Shown piece by piece: positions 43,766 through 52,238 of a DNA stretch of 64,000 bases (position 1 is the stretch's first letter; each line of letters opens with the position of its first letter). The position numbers were made by a program, and so were the translations under genes. Location: NCBI GenBank assembly GCA_016718035.1, contig JADKEK010000011.1, positions 1 through 64,000 of the forward strand. The letters run 5' to 3'. Below the pieces are notes generated by a model. The model searched no databases. It saw nothing but the letters and a program-made list of their open reading frames with translations, and was not told the DNA's origin. Source of the stretch: Bacteroidota bacterium. Lineage in GTDB: Bacteria; Bacteroidota; Bacteroidia; Chitinophagales; BACL12.

Positions 43766-45319
43766 ATGAGCAGAAAAATCTTCTTTAATGCAAAGGTGCT
43801 CACTCAGGACAAATTAATGCCTGAAGCGGATGCATTTATTGTGGAAGAAGATAAGTTTATTGCTGTAGGTAACACAGCTACAATTTTAGCTCAACAATCC
43901 ACCGATGATATTTTAATTGATTTGGAGGGCAACTTTGTCATTCCGGGATTTAATGATGCGCATATTCATATTTGGAAAGTGGGCAACCTTATGACCAATA
44001 TGCTTGACCTGCGTGGGGTGGAAAGTATAAAAGTTATGCAGGAAAAAATTGCTGCTTATGCTGAAAAAAACAAACACTTAAGTTGGATACAGGCTAGAGG
44101 ATTTAATGAAGCTAATTTTGCAGAAAAAAGATTTCCTACCAAAGCAGACCTAGACGCCATAGGATTAAATAGACCAATTTGTGTAACAAGGACATGTGCA
44201 CATCAAATTATAGTCAATTCAATTGCCTTAAATATTGCAGAAATAGATGCGCATACAGCTGTGCCCTCAGGCGGTGAAATGAAACTTTTGTCTGATGGAA
44301 CCGTTGCAGGGCATTTTACAGAAACCGCAATTAGTTTGATTTTAACTAAAATCTCAAAATATACTAAGGCCGAATTAAGGGAAATGATTTTAGCAGCCCA
44401 GCACCAACTTTTACAATATGGTGTTACAGCTGCAACCGACCCTGCTGTTGATAGAGATTTATTGGAAGTATATAAAACGATGGATGCTGCAGGTGAATTA
44501 AAATTGCGGATAAATGCCATACCAATTCGTGTGCCTGATGGTGCAAGTAAAGTATATCCCAACCCGGAACATTATCGCTCAAAACATTTAACCGTTAATA
44601 CCGTAAAATTTTTTGCTGATGGTGGATTAAGTGGAAAAACCGCTGCTATGATTCGGCCATATAATAATGAAAATTCGTTTGGTATCTTGCGCTTATCTTT
44701 CGAGCAATTTCGTCAATTAGCTGCAGAATCGCAACAAGCAGGATTTAAAATTGCTACCCATGCCATTGGAGATGCCGCAATTAAAATGGTTTTAGATGTG
44801 TACACATCTATTTCACCTGAAAACACAACCGGTTTATGTCACAGAATTGAACATTTGGGATTTCCTGATGAAGATGATTTGCAAACAATGAAGCAATTAG
44901 GTGTTATTGCCGTTATGCAACCATTATTTATTACAGAGCTAGGTAATAATTTTATTCAATACATAGATGATGATTATCTGCAATATGTTTATCCAGTGCG
45001 TGCTGTTTTAAATGCAGGAGTAACTGTTGCATTTTCCACTGATGCACCGGTGGTGAAACAATTCGACCCACTTCAAACCATTTCTGCTGCTATGACTCGT
45101 AAAACGCTACGGGGAGATGTTATAGCATCAAATCAAGCCATTACTTTACAGGAAGCATTATATGCACATACAATGGGCAGTGCAAAAGCAGCCAATCAGG
45201 AATCCGAAATTGGTGCAATTGAAGTAGGCAAGTATGCAGACTTTATAGTGTTAAATAACCTGGAACCTTTATCTGCTAAAATCTTACATACTTATATTGC
45301 CGGAATGCTTGTAAATTAA
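43766..45319 (+). CDS. YtcJ-like metal-dependent amidohydrolase
   Basis: The protein has 517 residues. It has an N-terminal beta domain (KIFFNAKVLTQDKLMPEADA), the metal site FNDAHIHIW (HxH), THAIGDAAIKM and CHRIEHLGF (metal ligands), FSTDAP, and the C-terminal strand GKYADFIVLNN. Together these define the amidohydrolase-3/YtcJ group, which hydrolyses N-acyl or N-formyl amides. It is the last gene of the run, 3 bp after the second aminotransferase. It could release the free amine from an N-acylated precursor taken up by the SusCD pair. No signal peptide, so it acts in the cytoplasm. Confidence 0.85.
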   Translation: MSRKIFFNAKVLTQDKLMPEADAFIVEEDKFIAVGNTATILAQQSTDDILIDLEGNFVIPGFNDAHIHIWKVGNLMTNMLDLRGVESIKVMQEKIAAYAEKNKHLSWIQARGFNEANFAEKRFPTKADLDAIGLNRPICVTRTCAHQIIVNSIALNIAEIDAHTAVPSGGEMKLLSDGTVAGHFTETAISLILTKISKYTKAELREMILAAQHQLLQYGVTAATDPAVDRDLLEVYKTMDAAGELKLRINAIPIRVPDGASKVYPNPEHYRSKHLTVNTVKFFADGGLSGKTAAMIRPYNNENSFGILRLSFEQFRQLAAESQQAGFKIATHAIGDAAIKMVLDVYTSISPENTTGLCHRIEHLGFPDEDDLQTMKQLGVIAVMQPLFITELGNNFIQYIDDDYLQYVYPVRAVLNAGVTVAFSTDAPVVKQFDPLQTISAAMTRKTLRGDVIASNQAITLQEALYAHTMGSAKAANQESEIGAIEVGKYADFIVLNNLEPLSAKILHTYIAGMLVN

Positions 45320-45527
45320 GCATTTGTAAGGCTTTTATTAACACTTAATTAGAAATAGCACCGAAAAAAAGCGGATTTACTTTGGTAGAATATAAAATTA
45401 TTGCTACCTTGTCATTCCATTTAACTTAAGCGACGATAAGTTAATTGCATTCAATTGTTTGTATTTGAATTTTTATAGGAGAATTAAATAAATCGAGATG
45501 GCGTTTTTTGCTATCAACATTTTCCAT

Positions 45528-45560
45528 ATTGCAATTTTATTTTTTAGGGACTTATATTTG
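45528..45560 (+). promoter_or_regulatory. -33/-7 promoter (ATTG ... TATATTTG) of the GEVED protein gene
   Basis: ATTG at 45528-45531 and TATATTTG at 45553-45560 are separated by 21 bp, close to the expected -33/-7 spacing of Bacteroidota sigma-A promoters. The leader to ATG 45607 would be about 40 nt. The rest of the 287-bp gap after the amidohydrolase shows no gene and no clear terminator. Confidence 0.55.
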
Positions 45561-45606
45561 AATTAAATTAATTACTTAACCAATTAAACCATTAAATCAA
45601 ACACTT

Positions 45607-46179
45607 ATGAACAAATTTAACGCTACATTGAGGAGACTGGTATTTGCTTCGGGCATGATGCTTATAGCAGGAACAAGTTTTGCTCAGTATTGTACACCTG
45701 TTTATACAACAGGAACAACTTTTGGAGATTTTATCGACGGCGTAACTGTCGGCGATATTGCTAACCTTGGAACAGGTGGTGAAATAACGGGTATCGGTTA
45801 TTCAGATTACACAGCTATTTCTACCAGTTTAATGATTGGTGATACCTACACCATGACTATTAACAATAACCCAACGTATAGCCAAACTTATACAGCTTGG
45901 ATTGATGCTAATCATGATGAAGTATTTTCAGTTGATGAAGTTATTGGTAATTTGAATTTGGTGCTTGGTGAAACAGGCAGTTTTGACTTTTCAGTAGCAC
46001 CAGGTGCAATTGGCGGTGAAACAAGATTACGCGTGAGATGTATTTATCCTGCATTTTTAGCAACACCATTAGATCCTTGTGCTTCAAACACTTACGGTGA
46101 AACTGAAGATTATACTGTATTTCTTGACGGTGCACCTGAAATTGATGGAGGTGTTGTTGATGTAACTGCACCTACTTAG
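45607..46179 (+). CDS. T9SS-exported GEVED-domain protein, N-terminal part ended by an in-frame TAG
   Basis: The piece has 190 residues. A signal peptide (ends GTSFAQ) is followed by a GEVED domain: YCTPVYTTGT, DFIDGVTVGDI, TYTAWIDANHDEVFSVDEVIG, RVRCIY and YGETEDYTV. Codon 191 is TAG (46177-46179), and coding continues in the same frame with strong similarity to the paralogue at 50118. At this point the paralogue reads NPTTGPGLGLE where this gene reads APT-stop-GVTMGIE. Without the stop the protein would be about 686 residues, matching the paralogue's 687. Confidence 0.8.
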   Translation: MNKFNATLRRLVFASGMMLIAGTSFAQYCTPVYTTGTTFGDFIDGVTVGDIANLGTGGEITGIGYSDYTAISTSLMIGDTYTMTINNNPTYSQTYTAWIDANHDEVFSVDEVIGNLNLVLGETGSFDFSVAPGAIGGETRLRVRCIYPAFLATPLDPCASNTYGETEDYTVFLDGAPEIDGGVVDVTAPT

Positions 46180-46188
46180 GGTGTTACA

Positions 46189-47667
46189 ATGGGTATAGAA
46201 AACGTAACTGTGACTATTCAAAATTTCGGTTCTGAGCCTTTATCAGGCTTTAACGTAAGTTATAATGTAGATGGTGGTGCAGCAATTACAGAATTTTATG
46301 CAGGCTCAATTGCAGCTTACACAACTGCTTCTCATACATTTGCAACTACCTATGACTTTTCTACAGATGGTTGTTATGATATTGCAGCTTGGACATCTGT
46401 TGATGGCGATGGTGCTGCAGTAAACGACGATCACAATGAAACAGTTTGTAACCTCGGTCCTATTACAGGAACCGGTGCAGTATATATTTATTCAAATACA
46501 ACTGGTGGAGAACCTTGGTTTTCAACAACAAATACAACAGCAATGAATACTGTTTTTGGTCCAGAAGGTATTGGTTGGACTCGTAATTATTTTGAAACAG
46601 TAGATGTTTTTTCTGTATTTAATCCAGATAATTGTTTTGTGTTTTTAGAAGGTAGTGATAGTCACGCTGATGAATTAGAAACATTCCTAGCAACTTATGG
46701 TGCTGATATAGAAAACTGGGTTGCTTCTGGTGGTAAACTTTTATTAAATTCAGCACCAAACGAAGGTGATGGTATGAGTTTTGGATTCGATGGTACCACT
46801 TTAACTTATGCTTATTATATGAGCAACGCAACTGCAGTAGATGCCGCTCATCCAATATTTAATGGTCCTTTTGCTCCTGCAGGTACAGATTATACAGGTG
46901 GTTCATTTGGGCATGCATTAGTTTCAGGAACTGGATACACTAATGTTATGGTAGATTTATTTTCACCTTCATCTGCAGTTCTAGCAGAAAAACCATGGGG
47001 CGATGGTCGTGTTATGGTTGGTGGTATGACTACCAATAACTTCCATTCACCGCTAGAAAATGCTGCTAACTTACGTGCAAATATTATTGCCTATTTAAGT
47101 TGTGTTGAAATTCTTTTCTGCGAAACTCCAGGTGGTTTATTTGTTGATGGTATTACTACTGATGATGCAGTTTGTCATTGGAATGCAATTGATGGTGCTG
47201 ATCAGTATCGTTTTGTGTTACAAAATACGTTTACAGGTGTAATTGCTAAACGCAAAGCAATAACTAACTCTTATGAGTTAATCGACAAATTAGACCCATT
47301 AACTACATATGCATTCCGCGTTAAAACAGTTTGTTATGATGATTTAGCAGATATTTCTGCTCCATCTGAATGGTATTACTGGACTACTTTAGGTCGTTTA
47401 GACGGCGAAGTTGAAGGCAGTGTAAGCTTGTATCCGAATCCAAACAACGGAGCATTTACATTAAACATTAATGGTTTAGAAAATTCAGCCCTTACCTTGA
47501 ACATTGTTAATGCGCTTGGTCAGGTTGTATATTCACAAAACCTCGACATTAATTCAGCTGCTTATACTCAATACATTTCATTAGATAATGTAACTCCTGG
47601 TATGTATCAGGTGAACTTAAGTAATGAGCAACAAAATATTAATTATTCAATAGTTGTAACTGAATAA
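46189..47667 (+). CDS. Same GEVED/T9SS protein, C-terminal part after the in-frame TAG
   Basis: This is the same frame as 45607-46179, with the ATG at 46189 three codons after the TAG. It encodes a CARDB-like beta domain (ENVTVTIQNFGSEPLSGFNV), a ThuA/glutaminase-like alpha-beta domain (VYIYSNTTGGEPWF, NCFVFLEGSDSH, GKLLLNSAPNEGDGMSFGF), an FN3-like domain (DGADQYRFVLQNTF) and a type A sorting domain (SLYPNPNNGAFTLNI ... VTPGMYQVNL). It has no signal peptide of its own, so if translated alone it could not be exported. No decay is seen after the stop. Confidence 0.8.
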   Translation: MGIENVTVTIQNFGSEPLSGFNVSYNVDGGAAITEFYAGSIAAYTTASHTFATTYDFSTDGCYDIAAWTSVDGDGAAVNDDHNETVCNLGPITGTGAVYIYSNTTGGEPWFSTTNTTAMNTVFGPEGIGWTRNYFETVDVFSVFNPDNCFVFLEGSDSHADELETFLATYGADIENWVASGGKLLLNSAPNEGDGMSFGFDGTTLTYAYYMSNATAVDAAHPIFNGPFAPAGTDYTGGSFGHALVSGTGYTNVMVDLFSPSSAVLAEKPWGDGRVMVGGMTTNNFHSPLENAANLRANIIAYLSCVEILFCETPGGLFVDGITTDDAVCHWNAIDGADQYRFVLQNTFTGVIAKRKAITNSYELIDKLDPLTTYAFRVKTVCYDDLADISAPSEWYYWTTLGRLDGEVEGSVSLYPNPNNGAFTLNINGLENSALTLNIVNALGQVVYSQNLDINSAAYTQYISLDNVTPGMYQVNLSNEQQNINYSIVVTE

Positions 47668-47685
47668 TTGACCCTTTTTATCAAT

Positions 47686-47724
47686 AAAACAGGCTGTTTC
47701 GACCGAAGCAGCCTGTTTTTTTTG
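47686..47724 (+). terminator. Strong terminator after the first GEVED gene
   Basis: An 11-bp stem AAAACAGGCTG / CAGCCTGTTTT extends inward by four more pairs (TTTC with GAAG, one wobble) to a GACC tetraloop and is followed by an eight-T run. It makes the three GEVED genes separate transcripts. Confidence 0.85.
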
Positions 47725-47868
47725 TCCAAAACCAGCATAAAAGAAGGGGTATTTGATGTCACATTTTTGCTTTTCCTGTCAAAATTTATATAGTTCAATT
47801 TGTTTATATTTACCCTTTAAATATGTTATATTTACTCATTAATCTTAACAAAACAAATACACTTAATC

Positions 47869-49803
47869 ATGAGAAAACAGTTACTTAATTGTAGTTTGAT
47901 TGCAGGTTTGTTTCTATGGTCGGCGACAGCTATAGGACAATCCTACACTATTGGAGCTAATAATGGCTACAACACAGCTACATCTTATCCCACACCTTTT
48001 GGTGATTTTTACAAAACGCAACGTGCCCAATACCTTTATTTGGGGTCTGAAATGGCAGGTGCAGGTATGGTTTCAGGCGATATAACAGCCTTATCCTTCA
48101 CCGTTGCACTTCCTTACGATATTGATGTTCCGGATGGCGGAGTTATGGAAGGTTATACTGTGAAAATTATGACCACTGGAACAACTTCACTTACAGCAAC
48201 AGGCTGGGAAGCTGGAGCATCAGTTGTTTGGGGTCCAACAGATTACATTCCGGCTGAAGGTGTAAATACCTTTATATTTGACAGCCCTTTTACATGGGAT
48301 GGTTCGTCTAATATTATTGTAGAAATTTGTGGCGGTGTTCCTGAAGGAACTTATGAGGATAATGCCTCTGTAGTTTGGACTACCGGTTTGCCATTTAATG
48401 GCTCTAGAACTTATCGTTCAGATACACAAATTGATGTTTGTAGTTATGCTGACGCTTCATTCGTAACCGGAACTCAAGGCACAACAAGACCTCAAATTAT
48501 TTTTGATGTGTTAGCTGGTGCCGATTGCGCTGGAACTCCTGAAGCTGGTGACGCTTTTGCATCTGCAGAATCGGTTTGTCCTGCTACAATTTTTAACGTT
48601 TCGGTTAATCCGGTTTTGGAAGGCGGAATTACTTATCAGTGGGAAAATTCAACTGATGGAGCAATCTGGAATCCTATTGCAGGAGCTACTTCAGCAATCT
48701 ATGGCGCATCGCAAGATGTTCCTACTTGGTATCGTTGTGTGGTTACTTGTACTGCAACTGGTGATGCTTCTACCTCTACAGATGTATACGTTGGTATCAA
48801 CGCAGCTGATGATTGTTATTGCACACCAAATTATACAACAGGTACAGGTGATGGCGATTTTATTAGTAATGTTGCTTTAGGCGCAATTAATAATGCAACT
48901 GGTGCTAGTGATACTCCATTCTATACTTATTACGACGGTTTATCTACTGACCTTGAAGCAGATGCAACCTATACTATTTCGATCACTAATGGTGAATATG
49001 AATTTAACAATGGTGTAGCAGCTTGGATTGACTTTAACCACGATGGTTATTTTGATGAAGCAACTGAAAAATTAGGCGAAGTAACCGGTTTAGGTACTTA
49101 TGGTGTTGGTGCAATTACATTTACTGTACCTGCCGGCGCTGCACTCGGTACTACTCGTTTAAGAACTCGTGAAGTTTATAACACAATCGGAATGTTAGCT
49201 TGTACTGAATATGTTTATGGTGAAACTGAAGACTATAACGTAAACATTACTCCTTCAGCTTGTCCGCTCGTTTCTGATTTATATGTTGACGGTATCACAA
49301 CTGATGATGCCATGTTACATTGGACAGGAATTGCAGGCGCTGATCAATACAGATTGATTTTGTGGAATACAGCTACTGGTTTAATCAACAAAAAAGGTGT
49401 TAACTCTACATCTTATGCTTTAGTTGATAACCTTACACCATTAACTACTTATGCGTTCAGAATTAAAACTGTTTGTTATGATGAAGGATTAATTTCTTCT
49501 CCAACAGAATGGATTTACTGGACTACACTTGGCCGTATCGGTGAAGAAGAAGTTGGTGTTAGTTTATTCCCTAATCCAAATAACGGAACATTTACAGTAA
49601 ACGTAAGTGGTTATGAAAACAACGCATTTACTTTAAATGTTGTAAACGCTATTGGTCAGGTTGTTTATACTCAACCGGTTGATATCAACAGCAATGAATT
49701 TACTGAAACAATTTCATTAGAAAATGTAACGCCTGGTATGTATCAGGTTAATCTCAGTAATGCATCACATAATATTAATTATTCAATTATTATTACTGAA
49801 TAA
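47869..49803 (+). CDS. T9SS-exported protein with Ig-like, GEVED and FN3 domains
   Basis: The protein has 644 residues. Signal peptide about 1-24 (ending TAIGQ) is followed by a beta domain about 25-210 (TALSFTVALPYDI, FDSPFTWDGSSNIIVEICG), an Ig-like region about 214-312 (GGITYQWENSTDGAIWNPIA), a GEVED domain about 315-470 (YCTPNYTTGTGDGDFISNV, AAWIDFNHDGYFDEATEKLG, YGETEDYNVNI), an FN3-like domain and a type A sorting domain (VSLFPNPNNGTFTVNVSG, VTPGMYQVNLSN). Surface or extracellular; the beta modules suggest adhesion. Its last 190 residues are close to those of the gene at 46189, so the shared module was copied between neighbours. Confidence 0.87.
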   Translation: MRKQLLNCSLIAGLFLWSATAIGQSYTIGANNGYNTATSYPTPFGDFYKTQRAQYLYLGSEMAGAGMVSGDITALSFTVALPYDIDVPDGGVMEGYTVKIMTTGTTSLTATGWEAGASVVWGPTDYIPAEGVNTFIFDSPFTWDGSSNIIVEICGGVPEGTYEDNASVVWTTGLPFNGSRTYRSDTQIDVCSYADASFVTGTQGTTRPQIIFDVLAGADCAGTPEAGDAFASAESVCPATIFNVSVNPVLEGGITYQWENSTDGAIWNPIAGATSAIYGASQDVPTWYRCVVTCTATGDASTSTDVYVGINAADDCYCTPNYTTGTGDGDFISNVALGAINNATGASDTPFYTYYDGLSTDLEADATYTISITNGEYEFNNGVAAWIDFNHDGYFDEATEKLGEVTGLGTYGVGAITFTVPAGAALGTTRLRTREVYNTIGMLACTEYVYGETEDYNVNITPSACPLVSDLYVDGITTDDAMLHWTGIAGADQYRLILWNTATGLINKKGVNSTSYALVDNLTPLTTYAFRIKTVCYDEGLISSPTEWIYWTTLGRIGEEEVGVSLFPNPNNGTFTVNVSGYENNAFTLNVVNAIGQVVYTQPVDINSNEFTETISLENVTPGMYQVNLSNASHNINYSIIITE

Positions 49804-49827
49804 TTAATTAAATAAATAATTATTTAA

Positions 49828-49864
49828 AATGAGTGGTAATTAATTTTACCACTCATTTTTTTTA
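49828..49864 (+). terminator. Terminator, first of a tandem pair
   Basis: A 12-bp perfect stem AATGAGTGGTAA / TTACCACTCATT with a 6-nt TTAATT loop is followed by a long T run. It lies 24 nt after the stop of the gene at 47869. Confidence 0.85.
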
Positions 49865-49897
49865 TTGCATAATTAATCTTATAAATAATTAGTTTAG

Positions 49898-49933
49898 AAT
49901 GAGTGGTAATTAATTTTATCACTCATTTTTTTA
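49898..49933 (+). terminator. Terminator, second of a tandem pair (duplicate)
   Basis: This is the same 12-bp left arm as the hairpin at 49828, with one wobble in the right arm (TTATCACTCATT), again followed by Ts, exactly 70 bp downstream. The remaining sequence to 50117 is AT-rich with no gene seen. Confidence 0.8.
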
Positions 49934-50117
49934 TTCAATAATTATTTAGGAGTATACTTAGGTTAATATAAATGGTGATATATATATAAATAATTAAATT
50001 GAAGATGTCACAATTCCCTTGATAATCAGTGGTTTAATAAAAAATATTGCTATTTTAATTTGCATTTGTTAAAATTAGTTTTTAGCTTGGATTATTAATT
50101 AACTAAAAAACAAGCTT

Positions 50118-52181
50118 ATGACTCACACTCACACAATGAGGCGGATGTTTATGACATTCGTCATCTCAGCACTATGTGCATCTGTCACCTTTGCACAGTA
50201 TTGCACTCCAATTTACACTACCGGAACAGCAGAAGGCGATTTCATTGATGGCGTTGTTGTTGCCGATTTATCTAACACAAGTTCCGGCGCAGCAATCACC
50301 GGTATTGGTTATTCTGATTACACGGGTTTAACTGCAAATGTTACCATGGGTGATACGTACACAATGACCTGTACCAACAATCCTACATGGTCGCAAACTT
50401 ACACTGCATGGATTGACTATAATCATGATAATGTATTTGATGTATCAGAAGTTATAGGCAATTTAAGTTTAGCTGGAGGAGGTAGTGGTTCATTTTCATT
50501 TACTGTTCCTACAGGTTTAACTCCAGGCAACACTGGTATGCGTGTTCGTTGTATTTATCCAAGTGGTTTAGGTACTCCTTTGGATCCTTGTGCATCAACA
50601 TCATTTGGTGAAGCTGAAGATTATACCCTCAATTTAATGGGAGGATTAACAAACGACGTAGCCGTTATCGACATCACAAATCCAACAACCGGTCCCGGAC
50701 TTGGTTTGGAAGATGTAATTGTTACTGTTGAAAATTTTGGTTCAAGCGATGCTTCAGGATTTACTGTTAGTTATCAGGTAGATGGTGGTTTAGTTACTGC
50801 CGGATTTTTCCCTGGAACTTTACCTGCATTTAGTACTGCTTCTTGGACTGCTCCTGAAGGTTGGGATTTTAGCGCAGAAGGTTGTTATGAAATTACAGCA
50901 TGGACTACACTTGCCGGCGATGAAGATCCGGGCAACGACAGTTATACTGAAACAGTTTGCCATACCGGTGCAGTGGCAGGTAATGGTGCTTATTATATCT
51001 TATCTAACACTACAGGCGGTGAACCTTGGTTTACTGTAAATAACTCGAACGCTATGACTGCAGTTTTCGGAACTGAAGGTGTTGGTTGGACACGCGATTA
51101 TTTTGAAACAATGGATGTAGGTTCTGTATTTGGACCTGATAATTGTTTTGTTTTCCTTGAAGGGTCTGATGGACATGCAATTGAATTAGAAAATTTCTTG
51201 ATTGCAAACATTTCAGCCATCGAATCATGGGTTTCTTCAGGTGGTAAATTATTATTAAATGCTGCACCAAACGAAGGCGATGGTATGAGTTTCGGTTTCG
51301 GTGGTACTTCATTATTCTATGCGTATTTTACTTCTGATGCTACTGCTGATGCAGGTGCAGTTGGTCACCCAATATTTAACGGACCATTCCTTCCTGCAGG
51401 TACTTATTACACAGGTACAAGTTTTGGACATGCTACAGTTACAGGTACAGGATTAACCAATTTAATGGTTGATGCTTTTTCTCCATCAAATGTTGTATTG
51501 GCAGAAAAAACATGGGGTTCAGGAACTGTTTTATTTGGTGGTATGACTACCGACAACTGGCATAGCCCTACTCCAAATGCTTCTAACTTAAGAGCAAATA
51601 TTATTTCTTATTTAGCTTGTGATGTGGCATTATGTCCCGCTCCAATCGGTTTAGGTGCTGATGCCATTACTTCAACATCTGCTCATTTATCTTGGGATCC
51701 TTCTGATAACTCAGGTGGATATCATTTATCTGTTTACACACTCGACGAAGTTGAAGTGTTAAAGAAAAAAGTATTAGGTGGTTTAACAGACTGGACAGTT
51801 ACCGGTTTAACTCCTGGTACTGATTATGGTTTCCATGTTCGTTCTATTTGCGTAGCCGATGGAATTAAATCTGTAATTTCTGACCATTATTATTTCTCAA
51901 CTCCAGCTCGTATAGGCGAAATTGAAAATGATCAAATTGCTATGTATCCAAACCCTTCAAATGGTGTGTTTACATTGGAATTAAATAATTATGAAGGAAA
52001 TAACTTTGAGGTAAATATTACCAATGCATTAGGTCAGGTTGTTTATACAACTATGATTGATGTAACCAATAATAATTACACTCAAACTATCGACTTAGGA
52101 AATGCAGCTGCCGGAATTTATCAGGTAACACTGAAAAATGCAAGCACTACAATGAACTATGCCATTTCAATTAATGATTGA
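50118..52181 (+). CDS. T9SS-exported GEVED-domain protein (intact paralogue of 45607-47667)
   Basis: The protein has 687 residues. Signal peptide (ALCASVTFAQ at its end) is followed by a GEVED domain about 27-175 (YCTPIYTTGTAEGDFIDGV, TAWIDYNHDNVFDVSEVIG, FGEAEDYTLNL), a CARDB-like domain (EDVIVTVENFGSSDASGFTV), a ThuA/glutaminase-like domain (YILSNTTGGEPWF, NCFVFLEGSDGH, GKLLLNAAPNEGDGMSFGF), an FN3 region and a type A sorting domain (AMYPNPSNGVFTLELN, AAGIYQVTLKN). It is the intact counterpart of the TAG-interrupted gene and gives its reference length. Function likely surface-exposed binding; no enzyme motif identified. Confidence 0.87.
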   Translation: MTHTHTMRRMFMTFVISALCASVTFAQYCTPIYTTGTAEGDFIDGVVVADLSNTSSGAAITGIGYSDYTGLTANVTMGDTYTMTCTNNPTWSQTYTAWIDYNHDNVFDVSEVIGNLSLAGGGSGSFSFTVPTGLTPGNTGMRVRCIYPSGLGTPLDPCASTSFGEAEDYTLNLMGGLTNDVAVIDITNPTTGPGLGLEDVIVTVENFGSSDASGFTVSYQVDGGLVTAGFFPGTLPAFSTASWTAPEGWDFSAEGCYEITAWTTLAGDEDPGNDSYTETVCHTGAVAGNGAYYILSNTTGGEPWFTVNNSNAMTAVFGTEGVGWTRDYFETMDVGSVFGPDNCFVFLEGSDGHAIELENFLIANISAIESWVSSGGKLLLNAAPNEGDGMSFGFGGTSLFYAYFTSDATADAGAVGHPIFNGPFLPAGTYYTGTSFGHATVTGTGLTNLMVDAFSPSNVVLAEKTWGSGTVLFGGMTTDNWHSPTPNASNLRANIISYLACDVALCPAPIGLGADAITSTSAHLSWDPSDNSGGYHLSVYTLDEVEVLKKKVLGGLTDWTVTGLTPGTDYGFHVRSICVADGIKSVISDHYYFSTPARIGEIENDQIAMYPNPSNGVFTLELNNYEGNNFEVNITNALGQVVYTTMIDVTNNNYTQTIDLGNAAAGIYQVTLKNASTTMNYAISIND

Positions 52182-52205
52182 TAAGCAGAAATTTTAAAAA
52201 TATAA

Positions 52206-52237
52206 AGAGGTTGTCGTTTTCGGCAGCCTCTTTTTTT
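52206..52237 (+). terminator. Terminator after the third GEVED gene
   Basis: An 11-bp stem (52206-52216 with 52221-52231, two G-U pairs) with a TTTT loop is followed by a T run to 52237. It lies directly before the convergent queE stop. Confidence 0.8.
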
Positions 52238-52238
52238 A

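Noticed and set aside
45607..47667. Genome-wide TAG recoding (alternative genetic code)
   Set aside because: TAG terminates the gene at 61972-63384 cleanly and no other gene in the window reads through TAG.
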